A stretch of DNA of 64,000 nt from Klebsormidium nitens (taxonomy: Eukaryota > Streptophyta > Klebsormidiophyceae > Klebsormidiales > Klebsormidiaceae). Each line of letters starts with the position of its first letter. Position 1 is the stretch's first letter. The DNA is taken from positions 1 through 64,000 of the forward strand of contig DF237246.1 in NCBI GenBank assembly GCA_000708835.1, read 5' to 3'. The position numbers and the translations under genes are program-made. Shown here one piece after another: positions 48,101-57,382 of this stretch. Under the pieces are notes generated by a model. The model did no database searches and was not told where the DNA came from. It worked only from the letters and a program-made list of their open reading frames with translations.

Positions 48101-51100
48101 GCGCGCATGATGTGCGTTTGCCATACTTGTTCGCCTCTTTTCCCGAAATTGGAGGTCACTGGTAGAGCGAGCGTGACGGTCATGGGTAGAGCGAGCGACT
48201 AGAATTCTCGTCAAAAACAGTTGGTACGGCGACATCTTTGGGACCCCCGGCTTTTTCATCAAGGAAGCGGTACTTGAAACTGAGCAGTGTCCCACTTGTT
48301 CATTCTCTCTTCTCGATCTCTTTGCAGTTTCTTCCTGAGTTCCCAAGAGTTGTAGTCGCTCCAGACGAACATGGGCACAAAGAACCGTTCAGCCAAAATG
48401 GAATTTAAAGCCAATTACGAATTTGGGTCCTTTTGCAGGTCCGGGTAGGCGACCTTCCCTGGAGTCGCCCCTTCCGCACTGACGAAGACGGCACGCTCAC
48501 GGTTCTCATGGGCGACCTGACCCACCCCCTGCTGCCGCGCCTTCTGCGCATCGAGATCCGCACTGTCTTAGAAGAAGCGCGTTTCCTGGTCACTTTCCGT
48601 CGCCCCCCGATTCACCCCCCCTACCGCCTCGAGAACCGCTCGGGGAATTGCGTTCTGGAGTATCGTCAAGGGGGGTTGCCTGATGAGGCGCAATGGGCCG
48701 CGCTGGACCCCCACTCGGCGGCGGCGTTCGTTTGGCAAGATAAGGTGCAGGAGGAGAAGCGACTGGAGGTGCGGGCGCGCGTGGGGGGAGTACTGGGCGA
48801 GCCGCAGAGCTATGACCTGGAGCGGCTTGGGAGGCTGGACAGCCTGCCAGTGCCAGGTGCGTTGAAGTTGAAACCGTCCTTCTACTTTTTAGTCGTGTGT
48901 CTTTCGTAAATCGTTCCTGTGCTTCAATTGTGTCCTTTCGAATGCTGCTGTTTCCGTTCCGATAGCGCCAAAGAGCGATGGAGTCTTTCTGGGCTGCAAT
49001 CTCACAGCCACCACCGAAATATGGTGAGACCTAGTTGCGAGCCGGTTCTTTCAAGCGACCAGAATGGCAAGCGCAGAACCCACTCTGGTGGACCCCTTAA
49101 TTCTTCTTTAATATACACTATTCGCAGCGATGCTCATCTTCAAGAAGGAATACGAAAGAGACAGAGTCCTTTGCCAACGGCAAGTTTCGTACGGTGGTCT
49201 ATCGGAACGACGCTCGTGCTTCTGTCTTCCCTTCGAATATCCAGGAAACGGAGGACAAGAAGGACTGACCTAGTTGCGCGTAAATTTTCAGGCAGTGGCA
49301 CCGCCGGCGGTCCGCCCCAGCTGGAAGCGTTCCTCTACGTGGAAGGCCCGGAGCGTGTGCTGCGCTTTGTTGTCCCGGAAGGCGACCGCCAGGTGGTGAC
49401 CCGCAACAGCGGCGCCGGGAAAGTAGGCGAGCTGGCCTCCGACTGGGTGGGGGCCACGCCGGAGGACTCGCTCGGAACCTCGCAGGTGAGCCATATGTTC
49501 AAGATCGAAAACCTTGAGTAGGTAAGCCAAACTCATTGTGAGAATTTGAGTGTTGAGCTTTTGGCTACGTGAATTGTCGGGGTCGTCGGATCCATGTAAT
49601 TCTGTTCCTTCAAGTTTTGAAGACTTTGGGACTGTGGGGTGGTAAATTTGTTGAGCTCACAAGGCTTCCGTTCCTCTGGCCTGAACTTCATTACTCCATT
49701 AGTATTGCTATAATACCAAGGTCTCTCGCTTCAGTGATGGGGGAGTGTTAGCCAGTAAGGAAGCTCACTTCAGTGATGCCTGGAAAAAACCTGTTTTGCC
49801 CCCAAACTGGACCCTACTTCGGATTACTAACGTTCTTCTTTTTTGCCAAAGGCCTTGCACTATGTGAGCTTCTTCCCTTAGTTTAAGTGGAGAATGAGCT
49901 TCGTCAGCAACGTTCAAATGGCGCATCTGCAATGGCGTTTTCTAAGCCGCAAACTTTATTTCTTTACCGGTATAGCATGACTCAGCCCCAAAATAGAATC
50001 GGGCTTCTCAAAAACCATATTTTGACCCGCAGGCGAGCGCCCACTTGCTTGACGTCAGCGTGGACGTCCCGGAGCTGGGCCTGTCCGTGATCGACCACGT
50101 GCCCCAGGAGCTGCTGTACTGCCACGTGGCAAGCCTGCAGCTGGGCTATACCACAGGGCTCGGGAAGGGCGTTACACGCACGCGGCTGCAGCTGCGCCAC
50201 TTCCAGGTCAGTATCTTTCAGTTTAGGATCTTTTGCAGTTCCGCTCAGCAGATAGTCGAGTTTGAGCCTTTTAAAAGCTTCTGAGATCAAGGAGGCCATA
50301 GAAAGATGATTTGGCCATGGTATCGAACCGCCTGCGAGCTCCTGAGACGAAAGTGAGCTATTTTGGAGACCCGAGCACTTGCGCTGAAAGGTGAAACTTG
50401 ACCGCTAATGGGCAGGGACTTAGGTCATTCCTGAATTATGTGCTGCGCATAAGGCTGGCCGCGTCTTCTTGGTTTGGAGTGTGGAGAAGCTCTTAACGGT
50501 TGCCACGCTTTTCCCCTTCGAAGAAAGAAGGCAAAAGGAGAAACGTTCTCCTTTCCACCGAACTGGCGCAGCAGGCTACGATCCACTACATGAAGTATTT
50601 CCAAGGAGCAAGACCTTTGTGAGAGAGAGCGCTTTGGTACATCATAGAAACGAATTTCAATTCAATGGTTCGGCTGTCTCAATCTGTTCGTGTTGCTGCT
50701 CACCGCCAGGTCGACAACCAGTTGCCCTGGTCGCCTCTTCCGGTCCTCCTCGCCCCGGAGCCGGAGGACGCACACTCGGGCACTCCCCCCAGTTGGGTCC
50801 TCCAAGTAACCATCATCTCCAAAGAAGAGCCCGGCCACACCGCGCAAGAGTACCCCTACATCGGTCTCCACACCCCCGACATCGCCTGGAACATCGCCAT
50901 CCACGAACCGATCGTCTGGCGGCTGCTCGACTTCTACGAGAAGCTAGGGCTGGACCGCCTGGGGGGATCCCCCGAGCCCGGCCAGCAGCAGGCGGCGACC
51001 GTTGATCCGTACATTGGGGTTCATCTGCTCGACTTTAGTGAGCACCGGTTGAAGCTGACGACCGAAATGGCGCCCGGACAGCGTCCCCCGGGCGCGCTCG

Positions 51101-54100
51101 GCGTGTGGGGCCCGCTGCTGACGGCGCTCGGGAACACGAACGCGATGCACCTGGTGTTCCACGCGGTCGTCCGGGAGAACTTGTTCATGCGCCGCTCCGA
51201 GTTCGTGAACGCCATGATCGCCCACGTGGCGCGGGACCTTCTCTCCCAGGTGGGCAACTGGAGGACGTCAGCAAACAAATGCTTATCTTTTCGAGTTTTT
51301 CGACACTTTCTGTGTTTCGACAAAGGCTCTGCACTGGCGCAGCTTATAAACCGAAGCTTTGAAAGACGCGCTAACTTTGGGCCCGCTTCTGTCAAGTTCC
51401 GTCTACTTTTGCCGCTTGAAAGTTTGCAGTGACTGCAAGCGCGAGCTGTGCACGGTGGGATTCCTCAGGAGAACGGATCCCAGAAGTCGTCGTGAAGGTC
51501 TGCTTGGATCCTCGATATGAATCGACTCGGCCTTCAGTCATTTTGCATCCTGGAAATGCCAGGGACCTAACCTTCATAATGAAAGCATTGGAGCCCAGAC
51601 CCTCGAATTCACGTTTTGCAATCCCAATCCTTATGTTTCCAATCGCAGCCCCTTCGTCTCCTCACCGGCGTTGACGTTCTGGGCAACACCAGCAGCACGC
51701 TCGGTCAGGCGGGCCGCATCCTTGCGGACGCTTCCATGGACCGCGTCTTCGTCCGGCGCCGCAACCGGGCGGAGCGCATGAGCAACGTGGAAGGCTTGGG
51801 GTCCGGTATTAAGGAAGGCGCGCGCGCACTTGGGCGAGCGCTGGCCCGGGGCATCTACGGCACCGTCGCGAGGCCGGTCCAGGTGAGGGGGTTGTAAACC
51901 CAGGACAACCGTTTGAGTTGCTCCTTTTGCTGCATCTGAAGCTCTGCTGAGGTAAGGCTCCTGCATTACACCTTAAGAAGGGGAGGGTTTTGACTTAACG
52001 ACTGGCGGCGCTCGAAAAAGTCAAAGAAATTCTAAGGAAGTCTGTCGACAAGGATTAGAAGTGTTCTGCTTTGCCAACTGCGGCCCTCGTTTCGCACGTC
52101 TTCTTGCTGCGCTTAGTTACTCTGTCCCGTCTCACCGTCCCTCTTGAAGGGGGCGTCGTGTGACACGTAACGCCTCGGCGACCGCATAGCCCGTTTGCCC
52201 GCATTCCGGGTCGCTGAATCCGGTACCACGTGATAGAATCCTTGGCAGCACAAGGGCAGCATATTTTGCAGAGGGGCCGCCGCGGAAGCATGTGGTTAGA
52301 CGCCTTCTTGACGCTGCTGCAGTCTTCGTAAACGCTTGACATGCATTGCGTTCATCTTTGTACAGGGCGCGTCCCGCGACGGTTTGGAGGGCTTCAGCCA
52401 GGGCTGCCTGCAGGGCTTCGTGGGCTGTCTCCTGCTGCCCGCGTCCGGATGTCTTGACTTAGCGTCCAAAACCACGGACGGCATCGATACGACTTGGGTC
52501 AAGCTCCTGAGCGGGAACAAGGGCAAACAGCGCGTGCGGCTGCCACGTGCCTTCACGGCGGACGGGGTGCTGCGGCCGTACGACGAGGAGCAGGCACGGG
52601 GCCAGGTGAGGACCGGATTCTGCGTTTGATTCTGGTCTAGTCAAGACCGTTCCGCGAAGTGTCCTGTATTGGTTGAGCCAGCAACCAGTTTACTTCCAGG
52701 GGAGCAGTGTTCAACTTGCTACTCTTTGTAGCGGTGGAGGATCATCCAAGCATCCGGTGGAAATCAGAAACTGCACCTTAATTAGTAAACGGTGCGCTCC
52801 TTCCAAAATGGTGGCCAAGAGTTGGGCATCCCAGATGTTGCCAGAGATCCGACATTGATGCGGAAAGCCTGAAATCCAAACCGGAAAACAAATAGTGACG
52901 GCCTCACACGTCCATTCACATTCTGGAGGTGTGAAAGGCGCCCGACTTACAGATGTCCAGCAAACCCGTTAAGTTAGGTCAGGAAATCTGAGAGTCCTCA
53001 GGCCCTCACATTTTGCTACTTTCCTTTGCAGGCGGTCCTCCACGCGGTCCAGTTGAAGCACAAGGTGGCCCTCACCGACTTCTACGAGGCCCACTTTTGG
53101 CTGGTCAAGCAGCGGACGCTGATCCTCACCAACCACCGGATGCTGCTGGTACAGGTCAGGCTTCTAATACTCCTACTTTTTCCCCAGAGAACTATTGGAT
53201 CCAAGCAAGGACCCCTATGGTCCCAAAAACTGGCGGAAGATGTTTGAAATTGACGATCTTGTGAAATAAGCTTCACGAAGCTTTTGCCCGTGCTTCTGTC
53301 GTCAACAATGTGTCTTCCTGTGAACTTCTTTGGAGACCTATTTTATTAAATTACGATCACTCAGACGGCTTTGTTTCCCCCAGGGCGACACCGTTCTGTG
53401 GACCGTCACCTGGGACGAGTACCTGGCGCTTGAGCTGGCTGACGTCGGCCCGGACGTCAGCACCAGGCCGCCTCGGGTGATCGTCCACCTGCGGCATTGG
53501 CAGCACGCGCGGTCGGTCTTCGAAAGGAAGGCGCTCATGCGGAGCATCCGGTGCCAGCCTGGCACCTCCCAGGCCCGCCACGTGTACGCTGCGATAAAGA
53601 GGGCGCATGCCAAATTTGGGCCGCAGGAGAAGGAAGCCGTAACGGGGATCGGGGTGAGCTTGCGAACAGAGGCCCCAAAAAAACTTCACGTGTTCTCTTG
53701 AAGCGAATAGGAGGTCAGCGCTATTCTGGAATGATGAGAAGCGAAGATTGTGGGCAAAAAGCTAAATGTGAGGCTTCAAGGGTATTTGGGTTCCTCCTTC
53801 GTGCAATTTTGAGCGAAACTAGTAGAGAAGAGGAACGAAGACTCTTTAAAAATCTGTAGTCCGCGCTAACTGTGTTGCAGCTAAAACTGCGCAGTCTCAA
53901 AGGGGCTGTAGCGATGGGTATCGGAAAAGTCTGCGGTGAACAGACTCAACGCTTTCATTTGACGTTTTTCCAACTCGAGCACGCCAAGATGAAATCAGAG
54001 CGTCTCACAAGTTGCCTACAGAGAAAGAAAATCTAATCCTCTCTCCCCGCTCCCCCCGCAGCTCACGCACCGCCGCCGTCCTCTTTACCGCGCCGGCAAG

Positions 54101-55913
54101 TCGGGCCTGCGCATGATCCCCGACCTGGACAAGGAGGAGCCGCGCCGCGCGCCGCTGGAAATCACGGCGGGTCCGTCGGAGAGTGCCACGAAGACCCCTG
54201 TCGAGCACTTCGAGCTGTGAGTAGAATCAACTGTCCATTGAGATTGACACACCTTGTTTTGCTGGAGCTGCAGGATGAGCGTTCCTCCAGAGGGTTTAGT
54301 GCTCATTGTCTTGAGCCTTCGCGCTCTGTTTGTCTTTGTGAACAGCTATGAAGTTGAGTTTCGAAGGTGCGACAGTGTGCTTTTCTCTCTGGCAATCGAC
54401 CGCGTTCCGTTCTCCTCCCTCCAGCACCGTATGGGTCTTTCCGCTTCCCTGGTGGAGGAGAAGCGCTTGTGCAAATTACTGCGCGTCGCAAAATCTTCTG
54501 AACCGCATGTTCAAACTCCAATCAAACTTCGACGATTGACAGCACACACATGCAGCGTGCTAAACATCCAAAGCAGCCGCTCGGTTCTCTCCTGGAACCC
54601 CGCCTGAATACCCTGTTGTACCTCTTTCCGCAGCATTTGGTGGAACAAAGACGCCCAGGAGGCAGGCGCGGCGCTGGGATGCCTCCCCTGCTGCAGCGGC
54701 CCGCAACCGCTCTCCCACAACGCCGGGCCGGTGGCCATCTGGCGACCCGTGCCTCCCCCCGGGTGAGCATCCGCAATTTAAGATATAAGATCCACACGTC
54801 GCCTTGCTGCTTTTGTCCCTGCTCACCGGCAGAGGGAAAGTCGGTCTTTGCGCCTTGAAGTTGTACCTATCTTAAGGCGCTGGGTTTCGCTTTTGAAGTT
54901 GGTCGCAATTGGATGTTTTTTAGATGAGGAGTTGCGCTGCATTGCATTTCGTGCTGAGGTTACCAAACCCTCTTGGACCGAAGTACAACCAATCATGCTC
55001 GCATTGTCTCGTCTACGGAAAAGACGCACTTCATTGCGCTCTGCAACTGGCCGAACTTGTTGTAGCCTCTTTCCTTTATAAGAACGCCCGATCTAATCTG
55101 CAGATATGTCACGCTGGGCAACGTTCTGACTCGTGACTTCGACCCCCCGGGCTCGGTTCCCGCCTACCGGGACGATCACGGCCGGGAGACGCCCCTCTTT
55201 GCTGCTCCGACCGAATATGACCTGGTAAGAAGAGCGCCTTTGGGACGCCTTTGGTTAAACTTCATTATCCTGGCTCGGAATACTCATCGTAGTTGGACAA
55301 CTCGACAATCACGTGCTCGAGGTATTTAAAACGAAGTAGCCAGACCTCTCAGGCAAACAACTTTGCTTCACTGGCAAAGTGTCCGACCGACGACTGCTCG
55401 TCGGATTCTAGCAATCGTACAATGCTTTGGGGGCCAGGTCTTCCGGAAGTAACGTAGGGACATACTGCATGCTGGTAGGAAAAAGTTGTTGCTTGCGACT
55501 CCGCCCTCTCATGCGGGTTCTAAGAACCTCACATGCGCATAACGCCAACGAAACAAGGCTCAACAAGGATTGTGATCTCTGTGTCCCTGCAGATCTACCG
55601 TGACGTCGGGACTCCCGGCTACACCCCGCTCACCCTGTGGGCGCCTCGGGCGCCGGAGGGATACGTCCCTGGAGGCCACGTGGCGGTTGCCGGTTGGGAG
55701 GAACCGCCAAGGGACTTCGCCACGTGTATCCACAGCGAAGCGGCCGAACCGGTCTCTGTCAACGGAAGCAATCCGATATGGCAGCCGAGCCGCGAGCTGG
55801 CGTCCCTATGGCCGTGCAATGTGTGGGGAACCGACAGCCCAGGAAACACCTTCATCGCCCACAGAGGGCAAGACCCTCCGCCACCCGCGCGCTTATATAA
55901 GCTTCGAGAGTGA
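17411..55913 (+). CDS. VPS13: VPS13-family bridge-like lipid transfer protein (plant VPS13M type), complete
   Basis: 54 exons from ATG 17411 to TGA 55911-55913 join with consistent phase into about 4,798 residues; exon coordinates are in the segment entries below. VPS13 proteins are long hydrophobic-groove rods that move phospholipids in bulk between membranes at contact sites, as in autophagy, vacuole or endosome function. Seen in order: chorein N-terminus (residues 1-130), extended chorein core with a PH-like module near 886-966, a charged linker in exon 17, VPS62-type WRP-GY repeats (2329-2709), first VAB strand (2879-2984), C2-like segment (2985-3187), dysferlin-like domain (about 3245-3380), VAB/SHR-BD region (3493-4030), APT1/VPS13_C region (4031-4426), PH-like module (4427-4557), C-terminal VPS62 repeats (4609-4798). 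This order agrees with what I recall of Arabidopsis VPS13M proteins. One intron has a GC donor. Start choice: MVFEAQLVSVLQRYLGTYV matches the family N-terminus. A 38 kb gene on one strand with no internal stop argues for an intact gene. Confidence 0.93.
21162..21536 (+). other. GC-AG intron of VPS13 (intron 6)
   Basis: The frame ends LDRLRK at 21161 and resumes SVEMSRLAVYAD at 21537 after TGTCTGCAG. The first intron bases are GCAAGC, giving AAG-GCAAGC, which is the usual consensus of minor GC donors. No GT donor nearby keeps frame and homology. Confidence 0.8.
21537..27084 (+). other. VPS13: VPS13 exons 7-15: extended chorein core
   Basis: Exons 21537-21717, 22162-22319, 22626-22786, 23331-23606, 24034-24370, 24875-25087, 25503-25694, 26128-26430 and 26881-27084. 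Typical VPS13 core pieces are ARAWW-like PRAWWRFAL in exon 9, LDWQDLVHLAHLRRKYIPLY in exon 10, WWSYLG followed by a glycine run across exons 10-11, and DLDAPKVAIPTSYL with LLVDLGHFTV in exon 13. Exon 14 has a short polar insert (about residues 750-795) rich in E, T and S. These repeats build the wall of the lipid-transfer groove. Confidence 0.88.
27521..27763 (+). other. VPS13: VPS13 exon 16: PH-like module
   Basis: The exon encodes about 81 residues with TWKPAWGLLAGVYLYLLDHK, then GKQVRDVPPDKI and HVVAVMDPG, and the next exon adds AVVLRFDSEARKEQWKAAMQ. Order and spacing (Trp, basic strand, hydrophobic YLYLLD strand, final helix with W) fit a pleckstrin-homology fold spanning exons 16-17. Plant VPS13 homologues carry a PH domain inside the core. 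Such domains bind phosphoinositides, which is an inference here. Confidence 0.7.
28155..30527 (+). other. VPS13: VPS13 exon 17: 2.4 kb exon with long charged linker
   Basis: This exon is far longer than its neighbours (2,373 bases, 791 codons, phase 0 at both ends). It begins with the end of the PH-like module and continues with core-like strands (FLVGVLDVLRVDVDG). Residues about 1135-1310 of the protein are a low-complexity stretch rich in E, G, K, S and R, followed by a short Ser-Arg run (SRSGRSVRSGRSPSLG). A core piece with VVLDMATLDFFFNRPTVLAL comes next, then a second Glu/Lys-rich block near 29500-29690, then ordered core (VIFGLEVRMQRVQVVLNQDQ and onward). The linkers should be disordered. 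Confidence 0.85.
30945..35494 (+). other. VPS13: VPS13 exons 18-23: chorein core continued
   Basis: Exons 30945-31394, 32023-32658, 33186-33416, 33893-33996, 34359-34515 and 35359-35494. Exon 19 is strongly amphipathic (VVDFLLAVFQFFIPHMAMLP). Exons 20-22 carry KMLVHAQ, IYSPELTFYDSTPWP and DMWARGLINGLTVEASNGV, typical of the family just before the VPS62 repeats. Exon 23 ends the block with LQADILETLQLTSSQFTVKC. Exon 18 has an acidic insert at about residues 1810-1865. Introns here are 435-840 bases; the one after exon 20 holds a 41-base tandem repeat. Confidence 0.85.
33456..33583. repeat. 41-base tandem repeat, three copies, in VPS13 intron 20
   Basis: Copies start at 33456, 33497 and 33538 with TTCGTCTCCTGCTGG or a close variant and end near TGTCGGATGC. 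The third copy has a small insertion. There are no unique spacers between copies. Confidence 0.85.
35800..38518 (+). other. VPS13: VPS13 exons 24-28: VPS62-type WRP-GY repeats
   Basis: Exons 35800-35893, 36273-36575, 36980-37239, 37582-37744 and 38197-38518. Four copies of the VPS62 (DUF946) signature are visible: PLSVWRPRVPPGYASLGDCL, YSIWRPVAPPGYVTLGYLV, VSIWRPVPPAGSAIFGDVAV and VSIWWPRAPPGYHALGCVAC. A fifth, degenerate piece (LSLWHIENSAGTFVLLD) lies in exon 26. Each repeat pairs a W-P strand with a following G-D/C strand. In other VPS13 proteins this lies between core and adaptor-binding parts. Its ligand is not known to me. Confidence 0.85.
38952..40609 (+). other. VPS13: VPS13 exons 29-31: core strands before VAB
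   Basis: Exons 38952-39110, 39538-39701 and 40426-40609. Exon 30 carries LLEAGLRTSQVTVHGRPEML and DVWEPVIEPWEAMVR, which is highly characteristic of VPS13 just before the adaptor-binding domain. Exon 31 uses a CAAG acceptor at 40425 and ends NKVTQMEEDAKKEGQK with donor GTGAGT. Parts of exon 31 are duplicated in both flanking introns. Confidence 0.85.
40226..40303 (+). repeat. Decayed copy of the 5' part of VPS13 exon 31 in intron 30
   Basis: The stretch around TCGGAGCTGTCCTTCCCGGG (40239-40258) and the next 45 bases align with exon 31 from about 40434, including CGTCACCC and the CGCCGT run. Substitutions and small gaps break the frame, so it is a fossil of a local duplication about 207 bases from its source. 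Confidence 0.7.
40551..40860 (+). repeat. Three tandem copies of the exon 31 tail and donor region
   Basis: The exon segment reading YNK-TQMEEDAKKEGQK recurs at 40559 (in the exon), 40664 and 40789, spaced 105 and 125 bases. Copy 2 reads YNKTTQMEEDAKKEGQK and keeps a GT after AAAAG (GTGAAG). Copy 3 reads YDKATQMEEEAKEEGQK and has lost the donor (AGCATG). The intron piece between copies is also repeated. Confidence 0.85.
41169..42324 (+). other. VPS13: VPS13 exons 32-33: first VAB strand and C2-like segment
   Basis: Exons 41169-41486 and 41716-42324. Exon 32 has LTIERSALDQ then AAVAVTNQLGRDMWVRV, the start of an adaptor-binding repeat with its Asn-Gln-hydrophobic-Gly pattern. Exon 33 has RCVVGRPNPETPDLLDVRWD, EVFVFELP, ASVDLVVTNQG and APEWFTLR. 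That is the strand order of a C2 domain (ligand-exposed strand, W-x-E-x-F-x-F strand, W-x-x-L strand). Plant VPS13 proteins have a C2 domain at this place. Aspartate Ca2+ sites are not obvious. Confidence 0.75.
42702..43797 (+). other. VPS13: VPS13 exons 34-35: dysferlin-like (DysF) domain
   Basis: Exons 42702-42956 and 43432-43797. The sequence runs EEIFENERLIPCVGWGNAFL, DPGHWTNRD, LPPGWEWAGDWQLD, DYEGWAYACNFSQL, W, then FVRRRRWVRVRRRV. This is the pattern of DysF-N plus DysF-C modules known from ferlins, TECPR1 and fungal peroxins: ExxR, PxGWxW, EGWxYAxxF and RRRRWVR. The intron falls between the first and second parts. The role in VPS13 is unknown to me. Confidence 0.75.
47491..47600. repeat. 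27-base tandem repeat carrying TTTGCAG acceptor-like motifs
   Basis: Four copies in VPS13 intron 41 have TTGCAG at 47495, 47521, 47548 and 47575 (periods 26, 27, 27). Each copy reads TTTGCAGGAGCC or a near variant followed by an A-rich stretch. Each resembles a 3' splice site. Confidence 0.85.
48154..48201. repeat. 24-base direct duplication in VPS13 intron 42
   Basis: GGTAGAGCGAGCG occurs at 48161-48173 and 48185-48197, each preceded by GGTCA. Two copies only. Confidence 0.8.
50710..52605 (+). other. VPS13: VPS13 exons 46-48: APT1 and VPS13_C region
   Basis: Exons 50710-51249, 51649-51882 and 52366-52605. Exon 46 starts DNQLPWSPLPVLLAPEP (family DNQL-P-PV) and ends NLFMRRSEFVNAMIAHVARD. 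Exon 47 reads PLRLLTGVDVLGNTSSTLGQ, and exon 48 has GASRDGLEGFSQGCLQG and SGCLDLASKTTDGI. These are the most recognisable C-terminal VPS13 signatures (GVDLLGNxSS, G-LDLASKT-GI). Amphipathic helices here target membranes in other VPS13 proteins. Confidence 0.9.
53032..54216 (+). other. VPS13: VPS13 exons 49-51: C-terminal PH-like module
   Basis: Exons 53032-53154, 53384-53653 and 54062-54216. HKVALTDFYEAHFWLVKQRT and LILTNHRMLLVQ continue into VLWTVTWDEYLALELADVG, the strand pattern of the PH-like domain found at the end of VPS13 proteins. The tail then holds basic residues (THRRRPLYRAGKSG). Confidence 0.8.
54634..55913 (+). other. VPS13: VPS13 exons 52-54: C-terminal VPS62 repeats and stop
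   Basis: Exons 54634-54762, 55104-55224 and 55593-55913. They give IWWNKDAQEAG, VAIWRPVPPPGYVTLGNVLT, LFAAPTEYDLIYRDVG and LTLWAPRAPEGYVPGGHVAV. This is a second VPS62-type set after the PH module, as at the end of plant VPS13 proteins. The frame ends LYKLRE at TGA 55911-55913. Confidence 0.88.
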
Positions 55914-56422
55914 CTTCGGTACCTAAGTTGGCAAAGACGTATGCACAAATGCTGCGCATACCAGAGTCCGCCATAGGAGGCCATATATGAAAGAATCCGC
56001 CAGTGCAGCTCGCGTGAAATGGCTTTATAGATTTTGATGCACTAGGCTTTTTACAGAGACAATTGCACTTTCAATGTCCGAGCGCCGATAGAAGTTATCT
56101 TACAAGTATGTGGATGCTTAAAGCTAATCATCTCCGACCTCTGATCTTCCTATACTTGAAGTTCGAAAGTAACTCGGTTCACTTTGAGCGTGGAGTCGTA
56201 CGCGTGTATGAACTGATTGAACCGAAAGGTATAGGAAGAGCACAGTACATTCTTGCTGCATGCGCGGTCAAAAAACTGTGCCCGGGAGCTGCAGCCTGTC
56301 GGTTGCAGGCATGCATGTGCAACATTCCAGAAACCGGCGGCCGCCGGCCAGTGTCTTTTGTGGGCACACACATACTCACCTGATCAATTGAATTAATACT
56401 TGAAATTTTAAAACCGCTCATG

Positions 56423-56430
56423 TATAAAAG
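56423..56430 (+). promoter_or_regulatory. TATA box upstream of a short open frame
   Basis: TATAAAAG lies 75 bases before the ATG at 56505. It could be a core promoter for that frame, or for a longer SOS1 leader about 950 bases upstream of the SOS1 ATG. Confidence 0.35.
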
Positions 56431-56504
56431 CAAACACCTTTTGTAAAGTTTGCTCATTCGATTCGCACCCATTCTCAAGGTTTCCAAGCTCTCGAGCATC
56501 GCTC

Positions 56505-56963
56505 ATGGGCGGGCGGCGGTCGCCCACCTCTAGCTCTGTCATCGGACGGTGCCAGCAAACAGGTGGAAATTCAGGAATCATGCGCCGGCCGAACCTGGTG
56601 AAATTTGATGACGTCAGCAACCGTGGTCATCAACTTGTCAGGAATCTGAAAATCAGGCTCAGCCAATCATATTCCCGCCGCACGCGTGTCGGACGAAAGT
56701 CGACAAAGATTCCCCAGATTCGATCAGTGTCGACATCGGACCCCAGGCACTTACACAGGCGTGGGCGGCCGGTATTACGCTTTAGCCTTTTGCTTCCTCC
56801 CATGCAAGATACCTATGCCGGGCCCCGGCTACATGCTGTCATCAACATCACCTTTGATTCGCATCTAGCTAGCTACTGCAGCTGCGGTAGCCCACGTGAG
56901 TCAGGATTTTGCTGTGACTTGTTCGGTAGGCTCAACAGCTACCTTGTAGTATCCACTACATAG
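56505..56963 (+). CDS. Possible single-exon hypothetical protein (152 aa)
   Basis: An ATG-started frame begins MGGRRSPTSSSVIGRC and runs 152 codons to a stop at 56963. The product is basic in its first two thirds and Cys-rich near the end (YCSCGSPRESGFCC). It contains TGACGTCA near 56609. I recognise no family. The TATA box 75 bases upstream is the only independent support. A CAG-GTGGAA donor-like site near 56562 means it could instead be the first exon of something spliced. Chance remains likely. Confidence 0.25.
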   Translation: MGGRRSPTSSSVIGRCQQTGGNSGIMRRPNLVKFDDVSNRGHQLVRNLKIRLSQSYSRRTRVGRKSTKIPQIRSVSTSDPRHLHRRGRPVLRFSLLLPPMQDTYAGPRLHAVINITFDSHLASYCSCGSPRESGFCCDLFGRLNSYLVVSTT

Positions 56964-57382
56964 TAGCTGAGGAAAGCTGACAGCTTTTGCAATATTGTGG
57001 GTCAACTTTGCCAAGAGACCAGCGATGGTGGGGCGATGGTGACGGTGCTAATAGGAGGGAGGCCAATGTAAACGCCGCCCACGTTGCCAGGCACTGCGCA
57101 GCAGGATATGAGAGGCTTTGAACTACTTGGGGGCATGTCCAATGCTGTGCACTTTGTGCTGAAGGGCATGATCCTCAGCTGGGGAAAATTTGGTGCGGCC
57201 TAGCATTTTAAGCTTTGCTTCAAGACCTGAACAGTGCTGAGGATTCTGTTAACTCTCGGTCCCAGAACAACTTTTGCTGACAACCATCGTTGATCATCAG
57301 CTAGCCATGAGCAGCTAGCCGCACTTCCAGCCAAAGACAGGGAGAATTCAGTTGCACAGTCAGACACCCTCCATCAGCTCAG

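Larger units (their letters stand above)
44194..50206 (+). other. VPS13: VPS13 exons 36-45: adaptor-binding (VAB/SHR-BD) region
   Basis: Exons 44194-44488, 44904-45133, 45562-45635, 45963-46221, 46638-46820, 47364-47462, 47847-48002, 48439-48856, 49292-49485 and 50033-50206. Motifs are VNDWKLRVSPVISLENDLP, LIRLYAPFWLQVRPGLKL, LQPHTLLSNQYGDTITFRQ and HPPYRLENRSGNCVLEYRQ, each the hydrophobic-N-x-(S/T/L) turn of a VAB repeat. VPS13 uses this region to bind adaptors with PxP motifs. Exon 45 begins the APT1-like part (LLDVSVDVPELGLSVIDHVP, QELLYCHV). The exon 44 boundary is uncertain by one base. Confidence 0.85.
55914..57382. other. Intergenic region between VPS13 and SOS1
   Basis: It should hold the VPS13 3' UTR and the SOS1 promoter. 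I could not fix a polyadenylation signal or a TATA box for SOS1. A TATA box at 56423 precedes a 152-codon frame (56505-56963). The rest shows no coding signal. Confidence 0.5.

Noticed and set aside
55894-55905. TATATAA motif as a promoter
   Set aside because: It lies inside the last VPS13 codons, where the frame is well supported, and no gene starts just after it.
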